From positions 54,708 through 118,707 of the forward strand of contig JAEZHI010000048.1 of NCBI GenBank assembly GCA_023436885.1: a DNA stretch of 64,000 bases. The letters run 5' to 3'. The notes under the pieces are model-generated. The model saw nothing but the letters and a program-made list of their open reading frames with translations. It made no database searches and was not told the origin of the DNA. Position 1 is the stretch's first letter. Every line of letters begins with the position of its first letter. Made by a program: the position numbers and the translations under genes. Source of the DNA: Pseudomonadota bacterium (GTDB lineage Bacteria > Pseudomonadota > Alphaproteobacteria > Rhizobiales > Pleomorphomonadaceae). Positions 17,541 to 25,402 of the stretch are shown here, piece by piece.

Positions 17541-18089
17541 ATGAAAACCTTGCTTCTCGCGGCCAGCCTCATCGCCCTTGCCGGGCCCGCTGCCGCCGCC
17601 ACATGCCCCGCCGACGGCGACGCATCGCCGCTGGCGCTGCATAAATCGTGGATCCTGGAGGGGTGGGAGCGCCGGGAGGGCGATCCGGCCTTCGTCTTCG
17701 CCGAGAAGATGAAGCGCTATTACGATCTGACCGCGACGCGCGGCGTCTTCTACGACAACTTCGCGCCGGGCAAGACGCAGCTGTTCGACAACGCCGCCGT
17801 CTATGGCGCCAACTGGCAGGATCTCCAGAACAACGCGCGCTCGGTTCGTCACGCGCTGACCGAGGGGCACGATCAGATCGTCAGCGACAAGGTGGCCTCG
17901 ACGACCATCGGTTTCGTTGGAACGCTGACGCGCCTCGATGGCGGCGTGCTGGCCTTCAACAGTCGCTCGCAGCTCGGATGGGCCTGCACCGGCGACGGCT
18001 GGAAGATCCGGCAGGAGCTGAATTACGCCTGGCCGGTCAAGCCCGAGGAGATCGCACCCTACTACCAGCGGATTGGAAACGCGAAATGA
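17541..18089 (+). CDS. Exported SnoaL-like protein
   Basis: The 182-residue precursor has a clear signal peptide (MKTLLLAASLIALAGPAAAA). The mature part, including FAEKMKRYYDLTATRGVFYD and GFVGTLTRLDGGVLAFNSRS, resembles NTF2/SnoaL-like folds by pattern, which I hold only tentatively. The stop overlaps the start of the Atu4866-family gene (ATGA at 18086-18089), so the two are translationally coupled. It is divergent from a LysR gene, the likely regulator. Enzymatic activity is unknown. Confidence 0.7.
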   Translation: MKTLLLAASLIALAGPAAAATCPADGDASPLALHKSWILEGWERREGDPAFVFAEKMKRYYDLTATRGVFYDNFAPGKTQLFDNAAVYGANWQDLQNNARSVRHALTEGHDQIVSDKVASTTIGFVGTLTRLDGGVLAFNSRSQLGWACTGDGWKIRQELNYAWPVKPEEIAPYYQRIGNAK

Positions 18090-18322
18090 GCGACCATCCC
18101 TATGCCGGCCTCTGGGTGACCGCCGATAACCGCATCCGCCATGAGCTGCTGCCGACAGGGCGCTATGTCGAGGCGCGCGGATCTCGCGAGCGCGCCTACG
18201 AGGGACGCTACGAGGTGACCGGCGATCACATCGACTACTGGGACGACACCGGCTTCACCGCCGACGGCGACTTCATCGACGGCGTGCTCCACCACGCCGG
18301 CATGATCCTCTATCGGCGGTAG
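18086..18322 (+). CDS. Atu4866-family small protein
   Basis: The 78-residue protein reads HPYAGLWVTADNRIRHELLP and later YEVTGDHIDYWDDTGFTADG, which I recognise as the Atu4866 family, named from an Agrobacterium protein of known structure but unknown function. Length fits the family. Its ATG overlaps the stop of the exported gene upstream. Family members often accompany oxidoreductases or SnoaL-like genes under LysR control. A ligand-binding role is possible, not shown. Confidence 0.8.
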   Translation: MSDHPYAGLWVTADNRIRHELLPTGRYVEARGSRERAYEGRYEVTGDHIDYWDDTGFTADGDFIDGVLHHAGMILYRR

Positions 18323-18910
18323 CGGGGGGGAGGAAGCGGCCACCGCCGAAGAGGACGGAACCGGGAAGCTGGCGCGGCGGTTCATCGCGTGATGTGCAGA
18401 ACAAGATGGGGCCGGCCAGCGCGGCTCCTTTCATTCATGCAAGGTGGGGCGCGTAAGCCGATGCGCGCTCCAAAACGTCAGAGGGAGCCCCATACAAACC
18501 TCTCCACCTTCTCGTCCTGAGGTCCCCGCCTTCGCGGGGATGACAAATTTATATTTATGAACAATCACTTGTCCGCGCGGGATCTTCCCCATCAGGATGA
18601 CAGTTTGATCGAATGGGCGTCGAGCTAACTACCGCTTCCTATATATAAATCTGTCATCCTTGCGAAAGCGAGGACCTCAGGCCGGAAAGGGCAAGCGGCC
18701 GCTATCGCGCTCCCCAATCTGGCACCCGGTCGTTACGTGCCTCGGTCTGGCTCCCCCTCAACCGTGCAGTCGCTTCGGGAAGGGAATGAGCGACAGCGCG
18801 AAGAGTCCGGCGACCAGCACTCCGAACAAGGTGAGGTCGAGCCGTTCCCGGTTGCACTCAAAGATACTGTGATAGACAGGAATTCCGGCTCGAACCCCAG
18901 AGGACCTGAG
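18323..18910. other. Intergenic region with repeat pair and decayed sequence
   Basis: The first half holds one forward/inverted hairpin pair (see 18510-18690). The second half (18700-18910) shows no intact gene. On the minus strand about 18758-18860 reads LDLTLFGVLVAGLFALSLIP, a single hydrophobic helix with no start signal, probably a fragment of a lost membrane protein. Confidence 0.4.
18510..18690. repeat. Hairpin-pair element, forward and inverted arm
   Basis: The forward arm CCTGAGGTCCCCGCC-TTCGCGGGGATGACA (18517-18545) is followed about 105 bp later by the inverted arm CTGTCATCCTTGCGAAAG-CGAGGACCTCAGG. The spacer contains TTTATATTTAT. This is the first of many copies of this family in the window. 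The two arms here carry different stem sequences, but each stem pairs. Confidence 0.85.
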
Positions 18911-18979
18911 ATGCCGGATTTCTCCACATTGATGATCTTTGCCGCCGCCGCCCTGGTGCTGACCGCAACGCCTGGAACG
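18911..18979 (+). pseudogene. LysE-family transporter, N-terminal fragment
   Basis: The frame starts MPDFSTLMIFAAAALVLTAT followed by PG, the usual first helix of LysE/RhtB exporters (normally ...TPGPD). After PG the reading continues with unrelated sequence (TLGRRTCVT) to a stop at 19081. About 22 of some 205 family residues are left, so this is a deletion remnant. Confidence 0.6.
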
Positions 18980-19111
18980 CTCGGCCGGCGTACTTGTGTG
19001 ACGGCGCCGGCTGCGAGGCTTGAAGCCGGCTCTGGGCTCCATCACTCGTTTCTCGCATTGACAAGCAGCGTACCACCCTAAAGATGCAGAAAATATACTA
19101 GGGGGTGCAAA

Positions 19112-19630
19112 ATGCGACTGAGTCTGCGCGGGTTGGTTACGTTGATGGTGTCCCTGGCTTTGGCCGGATGCATGACCGTCACACATAAGGTTACGGTGGT
19201 CCATAACGTCACAAAACCGGAAACCTTCAGCATTCGGCCGGCGCCCTCCGTCGCTGGGAACCCTGAGGCCAATGCCTACGGAGATCTGATCGCGCAAAAG
19301 CTGACAGAGAAAGGTTGGTCGAAGTCCGACAAGCCGGCGGCAGACGTCCAGTTTGACTACGGTTTCGATCGTAGCCAACACTTCGGCAGGCCCGGCACCG
19401 CCAACTATCATTCCTGGCTCTACACCAAAAAGCTGAGGGTCTGGATTGATGAGAAGGCGACAAAGACGCGCATTTACGACGGCACCGCCCTGAACGGCGG
19501 TCCATCTTCGCACTTCGATCCCGCCATACGCTGCCTGGTCAATGCCTTGTTCAAGGATTTCCCAGGTGAGTCCGGACCGACCAACATAGTCAACGTCAGC
19601 AGCGGTTGTTACGACGACAGCAAGAAATGA
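19112..19630 (+). CDS. DUF4136-like lipoprotein
   Basis: The 172-residue precursor has the lipobox LAGC (Cys19) after a hydrophobic segment. The mature part contains KPETFSIRPAPSVAGNPEAN with AYGDLIAQKLTEKGW and later ADVQFDYGFD, the usual order of DUF4136-type periplasmic lipoproteins. GGGGGTGC precedes the ATG. It is monocistronic. Function unknown. Confidence 0.72.
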   Translation: MRLSLRGLVTLMVSLALAGCMTVTHKVTVVHNVTKPETFSIRPAPSVAGNPEANAYGDLIAQKLTEKGWSKSDKPAADVQFDYGFDRSQHFGRPGTANYHSWLYTKKLRVWIDEKATKTRIYDGTALNGGPSSHFDPAIRCLVNALFKDFPGESGPTNIVNVSSGCYDDSKK

Positions 19631-19852
19631 GCTGAGTTTTCCAGGTTACCGCCATCCAGTTTCAAGGCTTGGGTGGCTGTTCATCTCGCAATCGTTGCGC
19701 GAGCCTCCATTTCTTTGATCCAACCTAATTGAGGGCGCAACCGGCCTCAATCAATGCTGCGCTGCCTGCGCAATAGGCCGCCGGAAGCGGCGGCCTTGGG
19801 CGCTTTCCTCGACGTTCCGATCTGCGCGACGGCGCCGACCGGACCGGGACGA

Positions 19853-20335
19853 TCAGGCCGAGAGCGGCGGGCCGACGATGTCGATGGCGTTCCTGGCGCA
19901 GGCGGCGGAGAGCGCGGCGATCATGTCGGGCGTCGGTGCGGTGAAGCCGGGCAGGCCGGGGTGGCTCGGAACGCGGCTCACCGCGCGCACCATGGTTTCG
20001 AAATCGGCGCCCTTGGTCATGGTCAGCCAGCGGGCGCCGGATTTCGAGGTGACGCGGAAGCGGTGGGGCACGCCCTTGGGCGCGTTGACGCAATCGCCGG
20101 CCCGGAGCGTGCGGGCGATGCCGGCCACCTCCAGCAAGACTTCGCCGGCGAGGCCATAGAATATCTCATCCTCGGTCTGGTGAATATGCAGCGGCGGACC
20201 ATCACCATAGGGAACGTGATGCTCGATCACCGCGACGCCATCGGTGCTGTCGGCACTAGAGATCAGGATGGAAACGCTGGAATTGCCGAACCACAGCGTA
20301 TCCTCACGGCTTTCTTCGATCTTCTTCATCAACAT
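19853..20335 (-). CDS. Cupin-domain protein
   Basis: The 160-residue single cupin has motif 1 GPPLHIHQTEDEIFYGLAGE (His, His, Glu ligands) and motif 2 APKGVPHRFRV. The metal site looks intact. It resembles small quercetinase-like cupins, but the substrate cannot be told. GAGGAAG precedes the ATG at 20335. It is divergent from the LysR gene at 20449, its likely regulator. Confidence 0.85.
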   Translation of the reverse strand: MLMKKIEESREDTLWFGNSSVSILISSADSTDGVAVIEHHVPYGDGPPLHIHQTEDEIFYGLAGEVLLEVAGIARTLRAGDCVNAPKGVPHRFRVTSKSGARWLTMTKGADFETMVRAVSRVPSHPGLPGFTAPTPDMIAALSAACARNAIDIVGPPLSA

Positions 20336-20448
20336 GATCTCGTCTTCCTCTCTTTTTACAGCGGAATGTTTCGTTCCGGTGAGGAAGGTCTTTACAGGCT
20401 GACGAATTCGGCATGAAATTCAAAGATCATATGGGGCGGATTGCTGCG

Positions 20449-21387
20449 ATGAATTTCAATGCCTTCGACTTGAACCTCCTCCGGGTGTTCGATGCGCTGA
20501 TGCGCGAGCGCAGCGTGACGCGGGCCGGCGAGCGGATCGGCCTCAGCCAGCCGGCGGTGAGCGCGGCGCTCAACCGGCTGCGGGCCCTGCTCGGCGACCA
20601 ACTGTTCGTGCGGCGGGGCAACGAGATGGTGCCGACACCACGCGCCGACGACGTGTTCGGGCCGGTGCGCGACGCGCTGCAATCGATCGAGACGGCGCTC
20701 GGCCCGCCGCGCGGCTTCGACCCGGCAACGGCGCGGCGCACCTTCACGCTGCTCGGCGCCGATTTCTTCTCGCTTCTGCTGATGCCGCGCCTGTTCGCTC
20801 GCTGGAGCGAGGTGGCCCCGGGCGTCACCTGGCGCTTTCTCGATAGCGCCAGAGCCGGCCCCGGGGGTGACGTGACGCGCCTGCTGCAGGACGACGCCAT
20901 CGACGTGGCGCTGGAGCGACCGCTCGACACGGCCGAGCCGATCGAGAGCCTGCAGCTGTTCGTCTCGCCCTTCACGCTGATCGCCCGGCGCGACCACCCG
21001 GCGCTCCACGGCGTGAAGCCCGGCGATCCGGTGCCGCTCGATATCTACCAGGGGCTGCCGCATGCCATCCGTTCCATCGACGGCTCGCTTTCGGGCATGG
21101 TGGACGCCGCCCTCGCCAAGGTCGGCGCCGAGCGGACGGTGCGCATCGCCCTGCCGCATTTCCAGAGCGTGGCCGAGGCGGTGGCGATGACCACGGCGCT
21201 GGCGGCGGTGCCCCGGCAGTTCGCCGAGGCAGTGGCCGACAAGCTCGGCCTGGCGCTTTACGCCATGCCGGTGGAGGTGCCGGCGCCCGACGTGCGGCTC
21301 TATTGGCACGCAAGGCGGAATGAGGATCCGGCGCACAAGTGGCTGCGGGACGCGGTGATATCGCTGACGACGGAGCTCTGGCGGTAG
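20449..21387 (+). CDS. LysR-family transcriptional regulator (NodD-like branch)
   Basis: The protein of about 312 residues starts MNFNAFDLNLLRVFDALMRE with HTH VTRAGERIGLSQPAVSAALN and RLRALLGDQLFVRRG, typical of the NodD/SyrM-like branch of LysR. An ATG at 20413 is in frame, but the LysR consensus begins at 20449. The effector domain is complete. It probably controls the divergent cupin gene. Confidence 0.86.
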   Translation: MNFNAFDLNLLRVFDALMRERSVTRAGERIGLSQPAVSAALNRLRALLGDQLFVRRGNEMVPTPRADDVFGPVRDALQSIETALGPPRGFDPATARRTFTLLGADFFSLLLMPRLFARWSEVAPGVTWRFLDSARAGPGGDVTRLLQDDAIDVALERPLDTAEPIESLQLFVSPFTLIARRDHPALHGVKPGDPVPLDIYQGLPHAIRSIDGSLSGMVDAALAKVGAERTVRIALPHFQSVAEAVAMTTALAAVPRQFAEAVADKLGLALYAMPVEVPAPDVRLYWHARRNEDPAHKWLRDAVISLTTELWR

Positions 21388-21400
21388 TAGGGGAGGCGCC

Positions 21401-22228
21401 TCACGGCGCCCAGTCGAGGCCGCGCAGGATCAGGTCGGCGGCCAGCAGCGCGATGATCAATATTTCCGCGATCATCTCGTAGAGAAAATAGCGGAATTCG
21501 GTCAGCCGATCGTTGGCGGTGGACCAGGTTTCCGACAGCAGGACCAGGATATCCTCGAGCGCGGCGTATTCCGCCACCAGACCGTCCTGCTGGACGAGTT
21601 CGTGAAAGAGGCGGGTTGCCAGCGGATCGTCCAGCGTGCCGGGCGCCTCCATGAGAGACTGGGCCATCGCCACCTGCGTCCGGATGCGCAGCGTTTCCTG
21701 GGTCTTCCCGTTGACGTCTTTCTGGCGGCCGAGGTCGCGGGCGCGCACGGCATGGGTGAGGTGGCCATAGCCACCGATCATCGCCAGCGGATTTTTCAGC
21801 TTGTCGCGACAGGCGAACAGCAGGCGCCGCAGCTCGTAATAACGGATGACGGCGGCAAGCGCCTGCCTTGCGAGCGGGCGCGGGCAGACCAGCAGGAGAT
21901 GACGGCGGCCGATCAGGGCTCGGATCGAGCGGACCTGAACATCGAGATGCCCCGCCCCCTCCGAAACGGCCGTGACGTAGTTGGTCAACAAGGCGGACTG
22001 GTCCGGCGAGAGGGAAGCCTCACGCTCGATGAGAAAGAAGCGATGGACGCCGGCCTCGGCGGGGCCATCGGGCACTATCAACGGGTCCGGCAGGGGCTCG
22101 CGCGTTTCGGTGTGGTACCCGCAGCCGGGCCAGAACTGCGATGGCCAATCGCCCAGCATGTCCTCGCGCCAGCGCACCGTCCAGATTTCCGGCGCGCCCG
22201 ACCAGTCGTTACCAGCGACGCGGCTCAT
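21401..22228 (-). CDS. Hypothetical protein, third gene of the speD-speE operon
   Basis: The 275-residue protein is not recognised. Residues 1-130 look globular (WTVRWREDMLGDWPSQFWPG). Residues 140-250 are helical with many charged residues, and the end (YEMIAEILIIALLAADLILR) is one membrane helix, giving a tail-anchored layout slightly like RMD1/DUF155 proteins. The ATG overlaps the stop of speE (ATGA, 22225-22228), so it is translated with the aminopropyltransferase. A link to polyamine handling is inferred only from this coupling. Confidence 0.6.
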   Translation of the reverse strand: MSRVAGNDWSGAPEIWTVRWREDMLGDWPSQFWPGCGYHTETREPLPDPLIVPDGPAEAGVHRFFLIEREASLSPDQSALLTNYVTAVSEGAGHLDVQVRSIRALIGRRHLLLVCPRPLARQALAAVIRYYELRRLLFACRDKLKNPLAMIGGYGHLTHAVRARDLGRQKDVNGKTQETLRIRTQVAMAQSLMEAPGTLDDPLATRLFHELVQQDGLVAEYAALEDILVLLSETWSTANDRLTEFRYFLYEMIAEILIIALLAADLILRGLDWAP

Positions 22229-23283
22229 GGTTGCCGCGCCGGGAATTCGGCGTGGAGAGGATCGATCTCGTCGACGCCGGGCGGATTTATGAAGTGCAGG
22301 CCATCCCTCAGCACCGGGCCGGGCAGGCCGATCATGCGCTGCGTTTCCGCGCAGAGCGTGAAGGTCGACAAGATGAACTCGCCCGTCAGATGGTCAAGCC
22401 ACTCCCGGCCGAGCCGCTCCTCGATCCGTCGGTCGAGCGCCATCGGCGACCATTGGCGCGGGGCCACATCGTCGCTGGCGAGAATGAACCCCCAGGAGGA
22501 GAGGAAGCTCGGAATGTTGGTTCGGTAGCTGTGGACCTCGGAAAAGACGAGCCGCAGGGTGCGCGCGATGGCAGCGTGATGCTGATAGTCGAGGTGGGAG
22601 AATTCCATCGCCTGGATGGCGAGAATGCCGCCCGGCCGCAGATGCCTTTTGGTCATCGCGTAGAATTCGTAGGTATAGAGCGCCTGGGCGGGGCCGTTAT
22701 CAAGCATGTCGACCACGTCGAGAACGATCACGTCGTAGAGCCGGTCGTCTTCTTCGAGGAATTTCCGTCCGTCCTCGAAGACGAGTCTTACCCGTGGATC
22801 TTCGAATGCCCCCCGGTGCCAGCGATGTAGGTGCTCGCGGCAAAGCTCCACCGCTTCCCGGTCGATATCCACCATGGTGGCCGAGCTGACGGTGTAATGG
22901 GCGATGACTTCGCGCAGCGTCGCCCCTTCGCCGCCGCCGATAATCAGCACGTCCCGGGGATTGTCGTGCATCAGCAGGGCCGGCTGGACGAGCGTTTCGT
23001 GGTAAAGCGACTCGTCGTAGGCCGAGCTCTGGATCGCACCATCGAGAAACAGCGCCCTTCCGTAGCTGATGGTATCGACGATGGATACGGTCTGAAAGGC
23101 GGTTCGCCGCGTGGCGCAGATCGCCGAAAGCTTGAACTCGTAGCGATCGTGCGGGTCGGCCGACTCTTCCTGGTAGATCTTCGCCAGATCGGACGGGTTG
23201 GTATAGCCGGGAGGGAGATAGAAATAGCCGCGCGGAAGCGCAGCGTCGTCATAAACGACGTCGTCATGCGCCGTGTCAGCCAT
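22225..23283 (-). CDS. speE: Polyamine aminopropyltransferase (spermidine/thermospermine synthase-like)
   Basis: The 352-residue enzyme transfers an aminopropyl group from decarboxylated AdoMet to a diamine or polyamine. Motifs are FLDGAIQSSAYDESLYHETL, IGGGEGATLREV, MVDIDREAVELC and YDVIVLDVVD. The GGGEG form, rather than GGGDG, is seen in thermospermine-synthase-like members. An extra N-terminal segment of about 35 residues precedes the beta domain. The ATG at 23283 has GAGG 9 nt upstream and overlaps speD by 8 bp; an ATG at 23292 is possible. Adjacent SpeD supplies the donor. The amine acceptor is uncertain. Confidence 0.88.
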   Translation of the reverse strand: MADTAHDDVVYDDAALPRGYFYLPPGYTNPSDLAKIYQEESADPHDRYEFKLSAICATRRTAFQTVSIVDTISYGRALFLDGAIQSSAYDESLYHETLVQPALLMHDNPRDVLIIGGGEGATLREVIAHYTVSSATMVDIDREAVELCREHLHRWHRGAFEDPRVRLVFEDGRKFLEEDDRLYDVIVLDVVDMLDNGPAQALYTYEFYAMTKRHLRPGGILAIQAMEFSHLDYQHHAAIARTLRLVFSEVHSYRTNIPSFLSSWGFILASDDVAPRQWSPMALDRRIEERLGREWLDHLTGEFILSTFTLCAETQRMIGLPGPVLRDGLHFINPPGVDEIDPLHAEFPARQP

Positions 23284-23737
23284 CTTGCTCATCCTCGTGA
23301 CCGGGGTGGCGCAAGATCTCGGTCGCGACGACCGAGCTGGGCGCCAGCGCGTCGACTATGTATTTGGCGCTGATCTCGGGGTGCATTGTGCCGCACATGA
23401 ATATGTCCACGCAGGCCGCTTCATTTTCCGGCCAGGTGTGGATGCTGATGTGGCTTTCAGCCAGGAGCACGACGCCGGTGACACCGCCGCCCTCGCCGAA
23501 ATGATGCATCTTGGTAAAAAGCACGTTGGCTCCGGCAGCGAGCGCCGCCCCGACCAAGATGGTCTCCAGCGTCATCGGCTCGGAAAGATTGGATGATCCC
23601 ACCAAATCCAAGATCAAATGCGAGCCGGGAAGCGATCCGACAAGAGTAGAGAAAGTCTCTCTTATTGCCCTAAGCTCAAATGGCGGAGCAAACCTTTCAT
23701 CGTCCTTAATATGTCTGGACCTGAAGATCGATGTCAT
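23276..23737 (-). CDS. speD: S-adenosylmethionine decarboxylase proenzyme
   Basis: The 153-residue proenzyme cleaves itself at Glu-Ser in LLAESHISIHTWPE to form the pyruvoyl group, then decarboxylates AdoMet to feed SpeE. The motif HHFGEGGGVTGVVLLAESH and the later CGTMHPE are present. It carries about 35 N-terminal residues before HLILDLVGS, longer than usual class 1b enzymes. It is the first gene of a three-gene operon with overlapping ends. Confidence 0.92.
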   Translation of the reverse strand: MTSIFRSRHIKDDERFAPPFELRAIRETFSTLVGSLPGSHLILDLVGSSNLSEPMTLETILVGAALAAGANVLFTKMHHFGEGGGVTGVVLLAESHISIHTWPENEAACVDIFMCGTMHPEISAKYIVDALAPSSVVATEILRHPGHEDEQDG

Positions 23738-24146
23738 TCTAAACGACCTCGTTCGAAATCAACAAGTCGGCAGCTTTATGCCAGCCCGGCAGACGCGCCA
23801 CCCACGAAGTAGAATATTCGAGCGACGTCGGCGGCGCATATATCATTTGATGTACGAGCCGGATGACTTTGTTGTTCGCCTTTTGAACTCAGGAGATCCC
23901 GTGAGGCCAAGAAAAATGAAGATAAAATTTGTATTTAGTAGACTAAATATAATCGAGTATTCGCGCTGAAAAGTCTTTTTGACGATCGCGCTATGGAATT
24001 TATGACTTAAATTTGTTCATTTCTATCAAAGAAAGACCGATTATTTCATGAGTTTTCAGCTCTCTATCGCATAAGCCGAGCGATTATATTTGCCGGGCCG
24101 GCCGACGATGGGCGTGATACAGCCTGCTCGGTCTGGCGGATGCTGC
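23738..24146. other. Intergenic region upstream of speD
   Basis: No supported gene. From 23920 to 24080 the DNA is AT-rich. The region probably carries the promoter and leader of the speD operon. I see no clear riboswitch or terminator. Confidence 0.4.
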
Positions 24147-24545
24147 TCAGCGGCCGCCGAAGCGTTCAATCGCCGCCTCGCTCACCGGCATGAACAGCGA
24201 CACTGCCGTGCCCTCGGGATCGCGGAACTGGAAGGTCTTGTTGCCCCAGGGCATGGTCCGCAAGTCGTGGATCAGCGGCACCTTGTCTTTCAGGCGGGCA
24301 TAGTCGGCGTCGATGTCCTCGACTCGGAATTCGAGGATGGCCGTGCGATTATGCCCCGGCTCGGCGGCGCCCGGCTGCCACAGGGCGACAGTTTCGGCGG
24401 CGCCGATGGCCAGTGTGCCCCTGGGCGTGACGATCTCGGCGAACACCGGCGCCAGCCAGTCGGCGGTGAGGCCGGTGACCATTTCGTAGAAGGAAACCAT
24501 GGCCTTGATGTCCTGGGCGATCAGACGGGTGGAGGCGAATTTCAT
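24147..24545 (-). CDS. VOC-family (glyoxalase/bleomycin-resistance-like) protein
   Basis: The 132-residue single-domain VOC protein starts MKFASTRLIAQDIKAMVSFY, a typical first strand and helix, and ends with FQFRDPEGTAVSLFMP. AGGAG stands 6 nt before the ATG at 24545, so in-frame codons up to 24632 are untranslated. It is divergent from the TetR gene, with a perfect operator between them, and is therefore very likely repressed by that protein. Substrate unknown. Confidence 0.85.
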   Translation of the reverse strand: MKFASTRLIAQDIKAMVSFYEMVTGLTADWLAPVFAEIVTPRGTLAIGAAETVALWQPGAAEPGHNRTAILEFRVEDIDADYARLKDKVPLIHDLRTMPWGNKTFQFRDPEGTAVSLFMPVSEAAIERFGGR

Positions 24546-24589
24546 GGCTGTCTCCTGGAGCAGGTGGGGTCGCATGCTTGCTTTAAAGA

Positions 24590-24606
24590 TACGATACGGT
24601 ATCGTA
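24590..24606. promoter_or_regulatory. TetR-type operator palindrome
   Basis: TACGATACGGTATCGTA is an inverted repeat, perfect except for its centre base, in the 80-bp gap between the divergent VOC and TetR genes. Size and place fit a TetR operator that controls both genes. Confidence 0.75.
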
Positions 24607-24625
24607 GCGTAAATGTCGAGAACAG

Positions 24626-25246
24626 ATGACAATCATGCGCCATAAATCCCCTGCCGATCCCGCCATCACCTCGGGCGATGCCGGCCCGCCGACCGATGCC
24701 GTGGACGAAAGGGTGCGGCGGTCCAAGGCGGCGGTGCTGGCCGTCACGGCGGAACTGCTGTTCGAGCGCGGCTATTCCGGTGTCAGCGTCGATGAGATCG
24801 CCCGGCGCTCGGGCGTGGCCAAGACCACCATCTACCGACACTGGCCAACCCGGACCGACCTGTTGCGCGACGCCTGCGCCCATGTCGGCACGCCGCTGAC
24901 GACGCCCGACCTCGGCAGCTTTCGGGCGGATATCGCCGCGCTGATGGGGGAATTCGTGGAGATGCTGACGACGGCGCGCTGGACCGCCGTCCTGCCGTCG
25001 ATCATCGACGCCGGCGAGCGCGACCCCGAGATGGCCGACATGTATCGCCGCCTGCAGCAGGGCTATTCGGCGCCCTTCGTGGAGGTGATCGGCCGCGGCA
25101 TCGCGCGGGGCGAACTGCCGGCGGAGACGGACATTCCCGCCCTTGTCGCCGCCCTGATCGGCCCGCTGTTCTACCGCCGCTGGTTTTCGCGAGAGCCGCT
25201 CACCGAGGGGTTCGTGCGGGAGGTGATCCGGCTGGCGCTCGGATGA
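24626..25246 (+). CDS. TetR/AcrR-family transcriptional regulator
   Basis: The 206-residue repressor has HTH residues about 35-80: AAVLAVTAELLFERGYSGVS, VDEIARRSGVAKTTIYRHWP. The C-terminal part (MGEFVEMLTTARWTAVLPSI) resembles the TetR_C_11 ligand domain. The start could also be the ATG at 24635. It presumably binds the palindrome at 24590-24606 and represses itself and the VOC gene. Confidence 0.9.
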   Translation: MTIMRHKSPADPAITSGDAGPPTDAVDERVRRSKAAVLAVTAELLFERGYSGVSVDEIARRSGVAKTTIYRHWPTRTDLLRDACAHVGTPLTTPDLGSFRADIAALMGEFVEMLTTARWTAVLPSIIDAGERDPEMADMYRRLQQGYSAPFVEVIGRGIARGELPAETDIPALVAALIGPLFYRRWFSREPLTEGFVREVIRLALG

Positions 25247-25297
25247 GCGTCGCTGTCGGCCCGCCGGTTTGCCGCGTCCGCGCCTGCCTTGCGGGCT

Positions 25298-25402
25298 AGA
25301 GCGGTTCCAGCAAAAGTGGGAACCGATTTTGCGTCCGGAACTGCGTCTTAACAAGGGGATAGAGGGTTTCCGGTGAACCCAGGTTCATTGGAAACCCTCT
25401 AG
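25298..25402. repeat. Composite rhizobial-type repeat, inverted copy
   Basis: This contains GCGGTTCCAGCAAAAGTGGG plus AACCGATTTTGCGTCCGGAA, then the hairpin GAGGGTTTCCGG...GGAAACCCTCTAGA. Module order and orientation are reversed relative to 12602-12705. The TAG stop of the MFS gene (25399) lies in its CTAGA end. Confidence 0.8.
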
